This document shows positions 53,724 through 62,356 of a stretch of 64,000 nt of DNA, one piece after another; the stretch's first letter is position 1; each line of letters begins with the position of its first letter. The notes under the pieces are model-generated. The model ran no database searches, was not told where the DNA came from, and saw only the letters and a program-made list of their open reading frames with translations. Source of the stretch: UBA7398 sp964632545 (GTDB taxonomy: Bacteria; Actinomycetota; Actinomycetes; Nanopelagicales; Nanopelagicaceae); NCBI GenBank assembly GCA_964632545.1, contig CAZWBQ010000001.1, positions 86,432-150,431 on the forward strand, given 5' to 3'. Position numbers and translations under genes: made by a program.

Positions 53724-56200
53724 AGCTTCCATTATCTTGGCTCGCCGAGTTCGTTGAAATTCCAAAAACCGAAATAATCACAAATATCGCGGAACGTTTT
53801 GTAAGTATTGGTTTTGAAGTTGAATCAATTGATAATGCTGCAGATCACATCAAGGGTCCATTAGTTATAGGAACTGTTATCGCAATTGAAGAATTAAAGG
53901 ATCACAAAAAACCAATCCGATATGTTGAGTTGGATTGTGCTGAGAAGGAACATAGATTTGTGATTTGTGGAGCGACAAATTTTATTGTTGGGGATAAAGT
54001 CGTAGTCGCACTTCCGGGCGCAGTACTTCCGGGGGATTTTGCTATTGCAGCGCGTGAAACTTATGGAAAAACTAGCAACGGCATGATCTGTTCATCTCGT
54101 GAATTAGGTTTAAGTGATGACCATAGTGGCATCATGGTTTTCAATGATGACAGCCTAAAAAATGGTGATGATGCGATTATTGCTTTAAGTATTGATGATC
54201 CAATTATTGAAATCTCGGTTAATCCAGATCGCGGCTATGCGTTATCAATGCGTGGGGCTGCTCGTGAATTAGCAAGTGCGCTTAATCTTCAATTTAACGA
54301 CCCAGCTAGCAGTTCCATCTCTAAATCATTGAAAATAGCTGGGACTGGGAAAACCATTGGTGTCGTCATCGATGAACCTAATGGCGCAGATATAATTTTT
54401 TTACGTACTTTAGAAAATATAGATCCGAACCGACCTTCACCTATCTGGATGCAACGCAGATTACAAAAATGTGGCATGCGCTCAATCTCGATTGCAGTAG
54501 ATATAACTAATTATGTAATGCTGGAACTTGGACAGCCACTACATGCTTTTGACTCCGATAAGTTATCTGGAAAAATTCATGTTCAAAGCGCGGGTAGTTT
54601 CACAAAATTTAAAACCTTGGATGGCGTCGAACGCGCCTTAAAGAAAAGTGATTTGTTAATTGCCGATGATCAAAAGCCATTAGCTCTCGCTGGGACAATG
54701 GGTGGTTTGGATTCTGAGGTAACTTCGCAAACTAAAAGAATTTCAATTGAAGCAGCTCATTTTTCCGCTTTGGCCGTGGCAAAAAACTCCCGGAGCCATA
54801 TCCTTTCTTCCGAGGCGTCTCGTAGATTTGAACGTGGAGTTGATCCCGAATTAGCTGAAATCGCGTCAGCTCGAGCTGCACATTTACTCATTGAATTAAC
54901 TGGCGCTAAGTATGTCGGCGTTGAATCGGCTGGAACTTTGCCTAAGATTTTCAAGATTCCTTTGATCCCGTTAGATATTTCTAAAATGATCGGATATGAA
55001 TACTCTGCAGCACAAGTTGCATCGGCTTTAGAATCAGTTGGTTGCATCGTTGATCAATCTGGTAAGAAAAATCAATGGGAAATCGCACCACCTTCCTGGC
55101 GACCTGATTTACAGAGCACCGCAGATTTAGCCGAAGAAGTTGCCCGACGCTACGGTTATCAGTTAATTCCATCAATTTTGCCGAATGTGAAAGTCACTGG
55201 AGATTCTGGTTTAACGCTTTCGCAGAAGCGAAAGCGTGCGATTGCGATTAAATTGGCTAATTTGGGACTTACAGAAGTTCAAACATATCCATTTGTTAGC
55301 GCAGAAATTATGCAGTTACTTGGGTTCACTGGTGATCGCGCTAAAACTTTTCGGATTGCTAACCCAATGTCCGAGGAGACACCATTTCTCCGAACGCATT
55401 TAACGCCTGGACTTCTATTGACTGCGAAACGTAATTTGAACCGCGGTGCGAAAAGTGTGGCAATTTTTGAACTTGGTTCTATCTTTCGAAATCTTATGGA
55501 ATTGAAATCACAATCATCGATTGCAACAGATAAAAAACCTGCACCAAATGTCATTTCGGAAATATATGGTTCAGTACCAAAACAACCTTTACATGCTGGT
55601 GGAATTCTCGCTGGTAAAATTGAAAATGCTGGATGGTGGGGTAAGGGACGTGCTGTGGCGTGGAGTGATGCAGTTCAAATGGCAGCTACTCTCCTAGATG
55701 AGATGGGAGCTGATTACAAAATATCGAACACCGAACTGGCACCTTGGCATCCTGGGCGATGCGCCGAATTTCAAATTGACGGTAAACCGGTTGCGCATGC
55801 TGGAGAGTTACATCCAAGAGTTATTTCAGAATTAGGATTACCCGACCGCACATCGGCCTTCGTGGTGGTATTAGATGCAGTACCGTTTCGAGATCAAGTG
55901 ACCGCACCTAAAGTTTGGACGATGCCAGCTGCAATACAAGACATTTCGTTGATTGTTGCGAACAATGTTAGTGCAGCAGATGTCGAAGCTGCTTTAAGAA
56001 CCGGCGCAGGGGAACTTTTAGAATCAATTACACTTTTTGATAGATACGATCAAGTTGGCGAAGGGAAAATTTCGTTGGCATTCACCTTGGTCTTCCGAGC
56101 TGAAGATCGCACCCTTACAGCCGACGAAGTTTCTGCTCTCCGAGAATCGGCAGGTAACGCTGCGGCGGCAGGATGTGGCGCGGTTATTCGAACTGCATAA
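53720..56200 (+). CDS. pheT: Phenylalanine-tRNA ligase beta subunit
   Basis: 826 aa, tRNA-binding and editing subunit. N-terminal EMAP-like tRNA-binding domain (40-150), B3/B4 editing domain (about 205-390, VMLELGQPLHAFDSDKL), B5 domain, catalytic-like core and the C-terminal ferredoxin-fold anticodon-binding domain (KVWTMPAAIQDISLIV onward). The stop codon lies inside the first ARG box of the arginine operon. Confidence 0.96.
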   Translation: MKLPLSWLAEFVEIPKTEIITNIAERFVSIGFEVESIDNAADHIKGPLVIGTVIAIEELKDHKKPIRYVELDCAEKEHRFVICGATNFIVGDKVVVALPGAVLPGDFAIAARETYGKTSNGMICSSRELGLSDDHSGIMVFNDDSLKNGDDAIIALSIDDPIIEISVNPDRGYALSMRGAARELASALNLQFNDPASSSISKSLKIAGTGKTIGVVIDEPNGADIIFLRTLENIDPNRPSPIWMQRRLQKCGMRSISIAVDITNYVMLELGQPLHAFDSDKLSGKIHVQSAGSFTKFKTLDGVERALKKSDLLIADDQKPLALAGTMGGLDSEVTSQTKRISIEAAHFSALAVAKNSRSHILSSEASRRFERGVDPELAEIASARAAHLLIELTGAKYVGVESAGTLPKIFKIPLIPLDISKMIGYEYSAAQVASALESVGCIVDQSGKKNQWEIAPPSWRPDLQSTADLAEEVARRYGYQLIPSILPNVKVTGDSGLTLSQKRKRAIAIKLANLGLTEVQTYPFVSAEIMQLLGFTGDRAKTFRIANPMSEETPFLRTHLTPGLLLTAKRNLNRGAKSVAIFELGSIFRNLMELKSQSSIATDKKPAPNVISEIYGSVPKQPLHAGGILAGKIENAGWWGKGRAVAWSDAVQMAATLLDEMGADYKISNTELAPWHPGRCAEFQIDGKPVAHAGELHPRVISELGLPDRTSAFVVVLDAVPFRDQVTAPKVWTMPAAIQDISLIVANNVSAADVEAALRTGAGELLESITLFDRYDQVGEGKISLAFTLVFRAEDRTLTADEVSALRESAGNAAAAGCGAVIRTA

Positions 56201-56227
56201 ATATGCATTGTTTTGCATATTTATTCA
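56194..56227 (+). promoter_or_regulatory. Two tandem ARG boxes (ArgR operator)
   Basis: Box 1 TGCATAAATATGCA (56194-56207) and box 2 TGCATATTTATTCA (56214-56227). Both fit TG(A/C)AT-WWWW-AT(T/G)CA, the ArgR half-site pair. Their centres are 20 bp apart, about two helical turns, as for known double operators. Together they form an 11-bp perfect inverted repeat with 6-nt spacer (56197-56224). Box 2 covers the -35, so ArgR should block RNA polymerase. Confidence 0.8.
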
Positions 56228-56241
56228 AATACTGTTAATCT
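56213..56241 (+). promoter_or_regulatory. Promoter of the arg operon, leaderless type
   Basis: TTGCAT (56213-56218), 17 bp spacer, TAATCT (56236-56241), then six bases and the argC ATG. The -35 lies within ARG box 2. Transcription should start at the A of ATG. Confidence 0.75.
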
Positions 56242-56247
56242 TTTACT

Positions 56248-57267
56248 ATGAAAACTGGGGTAGTAGGAGCTAGCGGTTACGCTGGCGGTGAATTAATACG
56301 CTTGCTTTCATTTCACCCTAATTTCAAACTTTCTTACATTGCGGCTGGCACAAATGCCGGAGAGCCCATAACCAATATACATTCGCAACTTACGCAATAC
56401 AGCGGAATCAAATTTTCGCCAACGGAGGTGGCCAAGATAAACGAATGTGAATTGGTTTTCATGGCGTTACCCCATGGTGAATCTGCAAATTTAATTTCGA
56501 AAGTTGATCCGTCAGTGAAGATTATTGATCTAGGCGCAGATTTTCGATTAGCAAATAAAGGCGCTTGGGAGAAATATTACAGTGGAGATTATGCTGGAAA
56601 ATGGCAATATGGGTTGCCAGAACTATTAGAAATTGATCCTAAGAATAATCGGGTAGCAAATCCAGGTTGTTATGCAACAGCTATCGCATTAGCAGCTGCC
56701 CCAGTTATTAAAAGTGCAAAAATTATTCAAGAAGATATTGTCGTGGTGGCTGCGTCTGGCACTACAGGAGCCGGCAGAAGTGCAAAAATAAATTTATTGG
56801 CGAGTGAAGTTATGAATTCTTTAACTTCATATAAGTTCGGCGGGATACATCAACATACCCCTGAGATAGAAGAAACTTTGATGGAAATCAGCGGCGGTAA
56901 TAAAGTAAAAATTTCCTTTACTCCAATTCTAGCGCCGATACCCAGAGGCATTTTGGCGACCGTTACTGCCACTTTAAATTGCAAGATTTCACAATCGGAA
57001 GTCCGTAAAATTTATGAAGATTTCTATAAGGAATCTAAGTTTGTACAACTTTTGTTAGAAAATCAGATGCCGCAAACTAATTCTGTACTTGGATCCAATA
57101 GTGCGCATTTGCAGGTTGCAATCGATGAACATACAAATAGGTTTATTTGTTCAGTAGCAATTGACAACCTAGGCAAAGGTGCTGCTGGTCAGGCAATTCA
57201 AAACGCCAACATAATTTGCGGATTGCCGGAAGATTCTGGCCTAACTGCAATTGGTATTGGTTCATGA
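56248..57267 (+). CDS. argC: N-acetyl-gamma-glutamyl-phosphate reductase
   Basis: Third step of arginine synthesis, NADPH-dependent, 339 aa. VVGASGYAGGELIRLL at the N-terminus, MALPHGESA near 70, and catalytic Cys in NPGCYATAIALA near 140. First gene of argC-J-B-D-R-H-tyrS, with ARG boxes upstream. The stop overlaps argJ (ATGA). Confidence 0.96.
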   Translation: MKTGVVGASGYAGGELIRLLSFHPNFKLSYIAAGTNAGEPITNIHSQLTQYSGIKFSPTEVAKINECELVFMALPHGESANLISKVDPSVKIIDLGADFRLANKGAWEKYYSGDYAGKWQYGLPELLEIDPKNNRVANPGCYATAIALAAAPVIKSAKIIQEDIVVVAASGTTGAGRSAKINLLASEVMNSLTSYKFGGIHQHTPEIEETLMEISGGNKVKISFTPILAPIPRGILATVTATLNCKISQSEVRKIYEDFYKESKFVQLLLENQMPQTNSVLGSNSAHLQVAIDEHTNRFICSVAIDNLGKGAAGQAIQNANIICGLPEDSGLTAIGIGS

Positions 57268-58409
57268 ATCTTCCGCTGGGGTTTAGAGGTGCTGGCGTTT
57301 CAGCGGGGTTGAAAAATAACGGTGCGAAAGATTTGACCCTAATTGTTAATGATGGACCACAATATTTTGGTACTGCCGTATTTACCAGCAATAAAATTGT
57401 TGCCGCACCGGTAACTTGGAGTAAAGAAGTAGTAAGAGATAGTGAGGTTCGCGCCGTAATTTTGAACAGCGGTGGAGCGAATGCTTGTACTGGCCCTGAT
57501 GGTTTTTCAGACACTCATAAAACTGCAGAGCATGTAGCGCATTCCTTAGCTCTTTCAGCAAGTGACATCGTCGTATGTTCGACTGGCTTAATTGGGGTTC
57601 GACTATCAATGGATAAGTTGCTCGCTGGAGTTACTACTGCGATCTCTTCGTTACAGAATAAAAGTCTGTTGGATTGTGCTACTGGAATAATGACTACGGA
57701 CTCCAAACCTAAGATTTCTGAAGTTTCCGCCTCTGGCACATCGTTTGCCGGTATCGCAAAGGGAGCTGGCATGTTAGCGCCTTCGTTAGCAACCATGCTT
57801 TCTGTGATCATGACAGATGCAGTAGTAGATATTGATTCAGCAAAATTTATTTTTGAAAATGTAATTTCCCGTACGTTTAATCGAATAGATTCTGATGGCT
57901 GTACATCAACTAACGACACCGTTCTTTTTCTAGCATCTGGTGCTTCCAACATTGCGCTAACAGATACAGAGTTAGAGACGGCATTGATGAAAATCTGCAG
58001 TGAACTCTCATATAAATTGATCGCAGACGCTGAAGGGCACTCTAAGATCGTTTCGATAACAACTATCAATGCAGTTTCGGAATCAGATGCGATAGAAGTA
58101 GGGCGCGCATGCGCTCGAAATAATTTGTTGAAATGCGCACTTCATGGCGAAGATCCTAATTGGGGCAGAATTTTGGCAGCAATCGGTACCACCTCAGCGC
58201 AATTCGATCCATTTCGAATTGATGTTAATTTAAACGGAGTACAAGTTTGCACTGATAGCGCACCTGGCGCAGCTCGCGATTTAGTGGATATGTCAGGGGA
58301 GCTAATTGAGATTGTGATTGATCTAAACATAGGTTCTGAAAGCGCAACCATAATGACTAATGATTTGACCGCAATGTATGTTCACGAGAATTCTGCGTAT
58401 GCAACATGA
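57264..58409 (+). CDS. argJ: Glutamate N-acetyltransferase / ornithine acetyltransferase
   Basis: Recycles the acetyl group between ornithine and glutamate, 381 aa. It is made as a precursor that self-cleaves before the Thr in the LATML motif (KGAGMLAPSLATML near 170-185). ILNSGGANACTG near 70 and HGEDPNWGRILAAIG near 295 are conserved. The ATG at 57264 overlaps the argC stop; an upstream in-frame start at 57216 lies inside argC. Confidence 0.95.
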   Translation: MNLPLGFRGAGVSAGLKNNGAKDLTLIVNDGPQYFGTAVFTSNKIVAAPVTWSKEVVRDSEVRAVILNSGGANACTGPDGFSDTHKTAEHVAHSLALSASDIVVCSTGLIGVRLSMDKLLAGVTTAISSLQNKSLLDCATGIMTTDSKPKISEVSASGTSFAGIAKGAGMLAPSLATMLSVIMTDAVVDIDSAKFIFENVISRTFNRIDSDGCTSTNDTVLFLASGASNIALTDTELETALMKICSELSYKLIADAEGHSKIVSITTINAVSESDAIEVGRACARNNLLKCALHGEDPNWGRILAAIGTTSAQFDPFRIDVNLNGVQVCTDSAPGAARDLVDMSGELIEIVIDLNIGSESATIMTNDLTAMYVHENSAYAT

Positions 58410-59197
58410 TTGTTATTAAATATGGCGGTCATGCTATGGACTTAACGGCAAATCAAGCAGAAACCTGGTTATTGGAAATTGCAAAACTACATAAGCTGGG
58501 CGAAAGATTTGTGGTTGTTCATGGAGGTGGTCCGATGATTGATGCGGAGATCACAGCTCGCGGGTTGGCTAAAGAAATTATCGGAGGGTATCGGGTAACG
58601 ACTCCTGAGATTTTTGCTGTGGTCGAAGAAGTACTTTCCGGGAAAGTATTACGTGAGATAGTGAAACTATTTAGAAAAAATGGCCTTAAGGCCGTTGGCA
58701 TAACTGGAAAAAGCCAATCTTTACTCAATGTAATTCCTAAATTGATTCCAATTAACGGTTCATTGCAAAGTATTGGGCAAGTTGGCGATGTTACAGGTGT
58801 GCAACCTCAAATTCTTATCTCCTTAATGAACTCGGGTTTTATTCCAATTGTTTCGCCAGTCTCAGAAACAGATGATGGAGTTGGAATGAATGTAAATGCG
58901 GATATCGCTGCTGGCGCAATAGCTGGTGCATTAACTGCAGATGCGACTATTTTTATGACTGATGTTCCCGGAATTTATCGGAATTGGCCGGATAAGAGCT
59001 CTTTGATATCCAAAATATCAGTTGCAGAATTGACTTCGATTTCCGGGTCTTTTGAAAGTGGAATGGCGCCTAAAGTTTCTGCATGTATAAATGCAATAAA
59101 TTCTGGTGCGAGAACGGCTCGAATAATTGATGGCAAAGACGATAATGCATTCAAATCTGCGCTTGCCGCTTTAGGTGGAACTTTAGTGACAGCATGA
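58406..59197 (+). CDS. argB: Acetylglutamate kinase
   Basis: Second step of arginine synthesis, 263 aa, amino acid kinase fold. MIVIKYGGHAMDL at the very start, VVHGGGPMIDAE near 38, substrate region VSETDDGVGMNVNADIAAGAIA near 150, SGGM-like FESGMAPKV near 220. It lacks the N-terminal helix of about 20-30 residues found in arginine-inhibited enzymes, so feedback inhibition may be lost. The start overlaps the argJ stop. Confidence 0.94.
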   Translation: MIVIKYGGHAMDLTANQAETWLLEIAKLHKLGERFVVVHGGGPMIDAEITARGLAKEIIGGYRVTTPEIFAVVEEVLSGKVLREIVKLFRKNGLKAVGITGKSQSLLNVIPKLIPINGSLQSIGQVGDVTGVQPQILISLMNSGFIPIVSPVSETDDGVGMNVNADIAAGAIAGALTADATIFMTDVPGIYRNWPDKSSLISKISVAELTSISGSFESGMAPKVSACINAINSGARTARIIDGKDDNAFKSALAALGGTLVTA

Positions 59198-60384
59198 AAA
59201 GGCAACCAAAGATAGGTAATTCACTTGCGCAAGCAACTTGGAATGCTGCACTTCAACCAAGTTATGGCACACCAGCAATTTCTTTAGTAAAAGGAAAGGG
59301 AGTGATTGTTTACGATGCAAATGGAAAGAAATATTTGGATTTCCTTGGTGGAATCGCAACAAATATTCTTGGCCATGCACATCCCGCAATTGTTCAAGCC
59401 GTATCTAGACAGATTGCCACACTCAGTCATGTCAGCAACTTCTATATGCACCCGCAAGTATTGCAACTAGCGCAATCTTTGCAGAAAATGACTGGTGATA
59501 AACGAGCAAAAATATTCTTTTGTAATTCTGGTGCTGAAGCAAATGAAGCTGCAATAAAACTTTCTAGATTAACTGGTAAGAAAAATATTGTGGCTGCCCA
59601 AGGCGCATTCCATGGTCGAACTATGGGTGCTATTTCTTTGACCGGACAACCCGCAAAGCGAGATCCGTTTAAACCGCTATTAAGAGGGATCAAACATGTG
59701 CCTTATGGCGATATTGATTCACTTCGCCGAGCAGTTACGAAGAAAACTGCCATGGTTATTTTGGAACCAATAATGGGCGAGGCTGGCGTGGTAGTTCCAC
59801 CTAAAGGTTACTTAAAAGCAGCACGAGAAATTTGTGACAAGTTTGGTGCGCTGCTTGCGATCGATGCAATTCAAACCGGAATGGGTCGAACCGGAACCTG
59901 GTTTGGATATGAAACTGAAAATATAGTTCCAGACATCATCACCATCGCGAAGGGTTTAGGTGGTGGTTTGCCATTGGGCGCGATGATCGCTTTGGGAAAT
60001 TCGGCAAATCTTTTTAAACCGGGTGATCATGGATCTACATTTGGTGGGAACCCAGTTTCATGCGCCGCTGCAAATGCGGCTATCCAAGTAATCCAATCTA
60101 AAAGTTTACTCAAAAATAATATTGTGATGGGAGATTTGCTTAAACATGAATTAGCAAAAATTCCTGGAGTACTTGAGGTTAGAGGTCGTGGCTTGTTAAT
60201 TGGTTTAGTTCTGAAATCTGGAAACGCTAAAGCTTTGGCAGCCGATTTGCTTGTTAATGGTGTGCTAATTAATGCCACTAGTGATGAAGTAATTCGAATC
60301 GCTCCGGCCCTAATTGTCAGTAAAAAGAATGTCCTGGATTTTGTGGCCGCATTTCGAAAATCTATGGTGGCGCTAAATGGTTAA
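59194..60384 (+). CDS. argD: Acetylornithine aminotransferase
   Basis: PLP enzyme, fourth step of arginine synthesis, 396 aa. YLDFLGGIATNILGHAHP near 46, NSGAEANEAAIKLSR near 112, HGRTMGAISLTGQ near 145 and PLP-lysine in TIAKGLGGGLPLGAM near 250. The start overlaps argB by four bases (ATGA); the end overlaps argR by eight. Confidence 0.95.
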   Translation: MKRQPKIGNSLAQATWNAALQPSYGTPAISLVKGKGVIVYDANGKKYLDFLGGIATNILGHAHPAIVQAVSRQIATLSHVSNFYMHPQVLQLAQSLQKMTGDKRAKIFFCNSGAEANEAAIKLSRLTGKKNIVAAQGAFHGRTMGAISLTGQPAKRDPFKPLLRGIKHVPYGDIDSLRRAVTKKTAMVILEPIMGEAGVVVPPKGYLKAAREICDKFGALLAIDAIQTGMGRTGTWFGYETENIVPDIITIAKGLGGGLPLGAMIALGNSANLFKPGDHGSTFGGNPVSCAAANAAIQVIQSKSLLKNNIVMGDLLKHELAKIPGVLEVRGRGLLIGLVLKSGNAKALAADLLVNGVLINATSDEVIRIAPALIVSKKNVLDFVAAFRKSMVALNG

Positions 60385-60919
60385 AAAAACTAAACGTACA
60401 ATTTCCGCAAGTAGTAGAAGAGCCATGGCAATAGAGTTGATTGAGGCCGGAAAAATTCATTCTCAAACGGATTTGGTTAAATTGCTTGCCCACGCTGGGA
60501 TACATGTAACGCAAGCTACCGCCAGCAGGGATCTAGATGAAGTTGGAGCAGTTCGTGCCAAGACGGTTAATGGTGATATGACTTATACATTTTTGAATCG
60601 AGATTTAGAACCTTTAAGTCGAGTTACGCGAGTCTCGGATCAACTGATTCTTACCGTCGTAGGCAGTGGAAATTTAGCGGTAGTTCGCACTCCACCAGGC
60701 GGAGCTAATCTTTTAGCAAGCGCGATTGATAGAGCTTCGCAGATCGGCGAATTGAATGCAGCAATAGGTACCATTGCAGGAGATGACACCGTTTTAGTAG
60801 TTGCGAAACAAGCTAATGGTGGCCCCGCTTTGGCCAAGATTCTGAAAGAATTCGCAGCACCAGTCAGAAAATCAATAAATAGTAAAAATAAGCAATCTAA
60901 AGATAGGAAGCGAAAATAG
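60377..60919 (+). CDS. argR: Arginine repressor ArgR
   Basis: 180 aa hexameric repressor. N-terminal winged helix (LIEAGKIHSQTDLVKLLAHAG and TQATASRDLDEVGAVR, residues 18-60) and C-terminal arginine-binding domain (PPGGANLLASAIDR and GTIAGDDTVLVVAK near 120-145). A Lys-rich tail follows. It should bind the two ARG boxes before argC and so control its own operon. Confidence 0.95.
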   Translation: MVKKTKRTISASSRRAMAIELIEAGKIHSQTDLVKLLAHAGIHVTQATASRDLDEVGAVRAKTVNGDMTYTFLNRDLEPLSRVTRVSDQLILTVVGSGNLAVVRTPPGGANLLASAIDRASQIGELNAAIGTIAGDDTVLVVAKQANGGPALAKILKEFAAPVRKSINSKNKQSKDRKRK

Positions 60920-62356
60920 ATGTCGCTCTGGGGCGGAAGGTTTACAAATTCACCAGCGGATTCAGTTTTTGCACTCTCTCGTAGCGTGCACTTTGATTGG
61001 CGACTAGCACCTTATGACATTGTGAGTTCGGTAGCTCACTTGGAAGTTTTGCAAAGTTCTGGTCTATTGGCAGCAAAAGATGCCACCGCGATAAAGAGCG
61101 CCTTGAAATCTTTATATCTTGAAATTGAAAACGGCAAATTTTTTCCTAAATCTGAAGACGAAGATGTGCATTCCGCACTTGAACGTGGCCTCACTGAAAA
61201 AATTGGCGCTCTTGGTAGCGCTATCCGTGCAGGACGTTCTCGAAATGATCAAGTGACAACTGATTTAAAACTATATTTAATCGATAACATGTTAGAAATC
61301 GCTAGCGCAGTTTTGCGATTACAGGAATCGTTGTTGGCAAAATCAACAGAGTATGTAGATGCGGTAGCTCCAGGTTTTACCCACTTGCAGCACGCACAAC
61401 CAATCTCTTTTGGACATGAACTTGCCAAACACGCTGTCGCATTTGAACGTGATATTTCTCGTATTTCGGATTGGTTGGCGCGAACTTCTACTTCGCCGTT
61501 GGGTGCGGGCGCTTTGGCTGGATCTTCGTTACCAATTTCTCCCGAAAGTACTGCTAAAAAATTAGGGTTCGATTCAGTAGCTCAAAACAGTATTGATGCG
61601 GTAAGCGACCGTGACTATGTGGCAGAGGCGCTCTTCATAATCGCGATGATTGGTTTGCATTTATCACGAATCGGCGAAGAGTGGAGTATCTGGTCAACTA
61701 CAGAATTTGGATGGGCGCAATTAGATGACGCTTTTTCAACAGGCTCATCAATAATGCCGCAGAAAAAAAATCCTGATGTAGCTGAGCTAGCTAGAGGTAA
61801 AGCCGGACGATTTATTGGAAACTTGACTGGTTTGTTAACGGTTCTTAAAGGTCTACCTTTTGCTTACAATCGTGATTTGCAAGAAGATAAAGAATTGCTT
61901 TTTGATAGTGTCGAAAACTTATTATTATTGTTAGAACCAGTCTCTGGAATGATAGCGAGTACTAGGTTTGATAAAGAGAGAATGCGAGCAGCAGCGCCGC
62001 AAGGTTTTACATTAGCAACGGAAATTGCGGATTACTTAGTTCGAAAGGGCGTGCCTTTTGCGGAAGCTCATGATGCAGCTGGTTCTTGTGTGAAATTAGC
62101 GGAGCAACGTAAGTGTGAATTACACGAACTGACGGCGACTGAATTGACTTCCGCACATGTTGCGTTGGAGTTAGATCTTTTGCAAATGTTAAATGTTGAT
62201 GTTGCAATTGCAACTCGAAATACTTCCAACGGTACGGCGCCGAAAAGTGTCGTTCTACAGATTGCTAAAATACGTAATAACGCTGGGATAGCATCGAAGT
62301 GGGTTGAGCGAGCAAAACAAGATTTTATTCAAACTATGAGATTGGAAGCCAAGTGA
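60920..62356 (+). CDS. argH: Argininosuccinate lyase
   Basis: Last step of arginine synthesis, 478 aa, fumarase superfamily. SLWGGRF start, SRNDQVTTDLKLYL near 108, TFTHLQHAQP-like region near 155 and the signature GSSIMPQKKNPDVAELARGK near 275. It follows argR with no gap. argG, which supplies its substrate, is not in the window. Confidence 0.96.
   Translation: MSLWGGRFTNSPADSVFALSRSVHFDWRLAPYDIVSSVAHLEVLQSSGLLAAKDATAIKSALKSLYLEIENGKFFPKSEDEDVHSALERGLTEKIGALGSAIRAGRSRNDQVTTDLKLYLIDNMLEIASAVLRLQESLLAKSTEYVDAVAPGFTHLQHAQPISFGHELAKHAVAFERDISRISDWLARTSTSPLGAGALAGSSLPISPESTAKKLGFDSVAQNSIDAVSDRDYVAEALFIIAMIGLHLSRIGEEWSIWSTTEFGWAQLDDAFSTGSSIMPQKKNPDVAELARGKAGRFIGNLTGLLTVLKGLPFAYNRDLQEDKELLFDSVENLLLLLEPVSGMIASTRFDKERMRAAAPQGFTLATEIADYLVRKGVPFAEAHDAAGSCVKLAEQRKCELHELTATELTSAHVALELDLLQMLNVDVAIATRNTSNGTAPKSVVLQIAKIRNNAGIASKWVERAKQDFIQTMRLEAK

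Noticed and set aside
57216..57263. Extended N-terminus of ArgJ
   Set aside because: Overlaps the end of argC; ATG 57264 overlaps the argC stop and begins the conserved protein.
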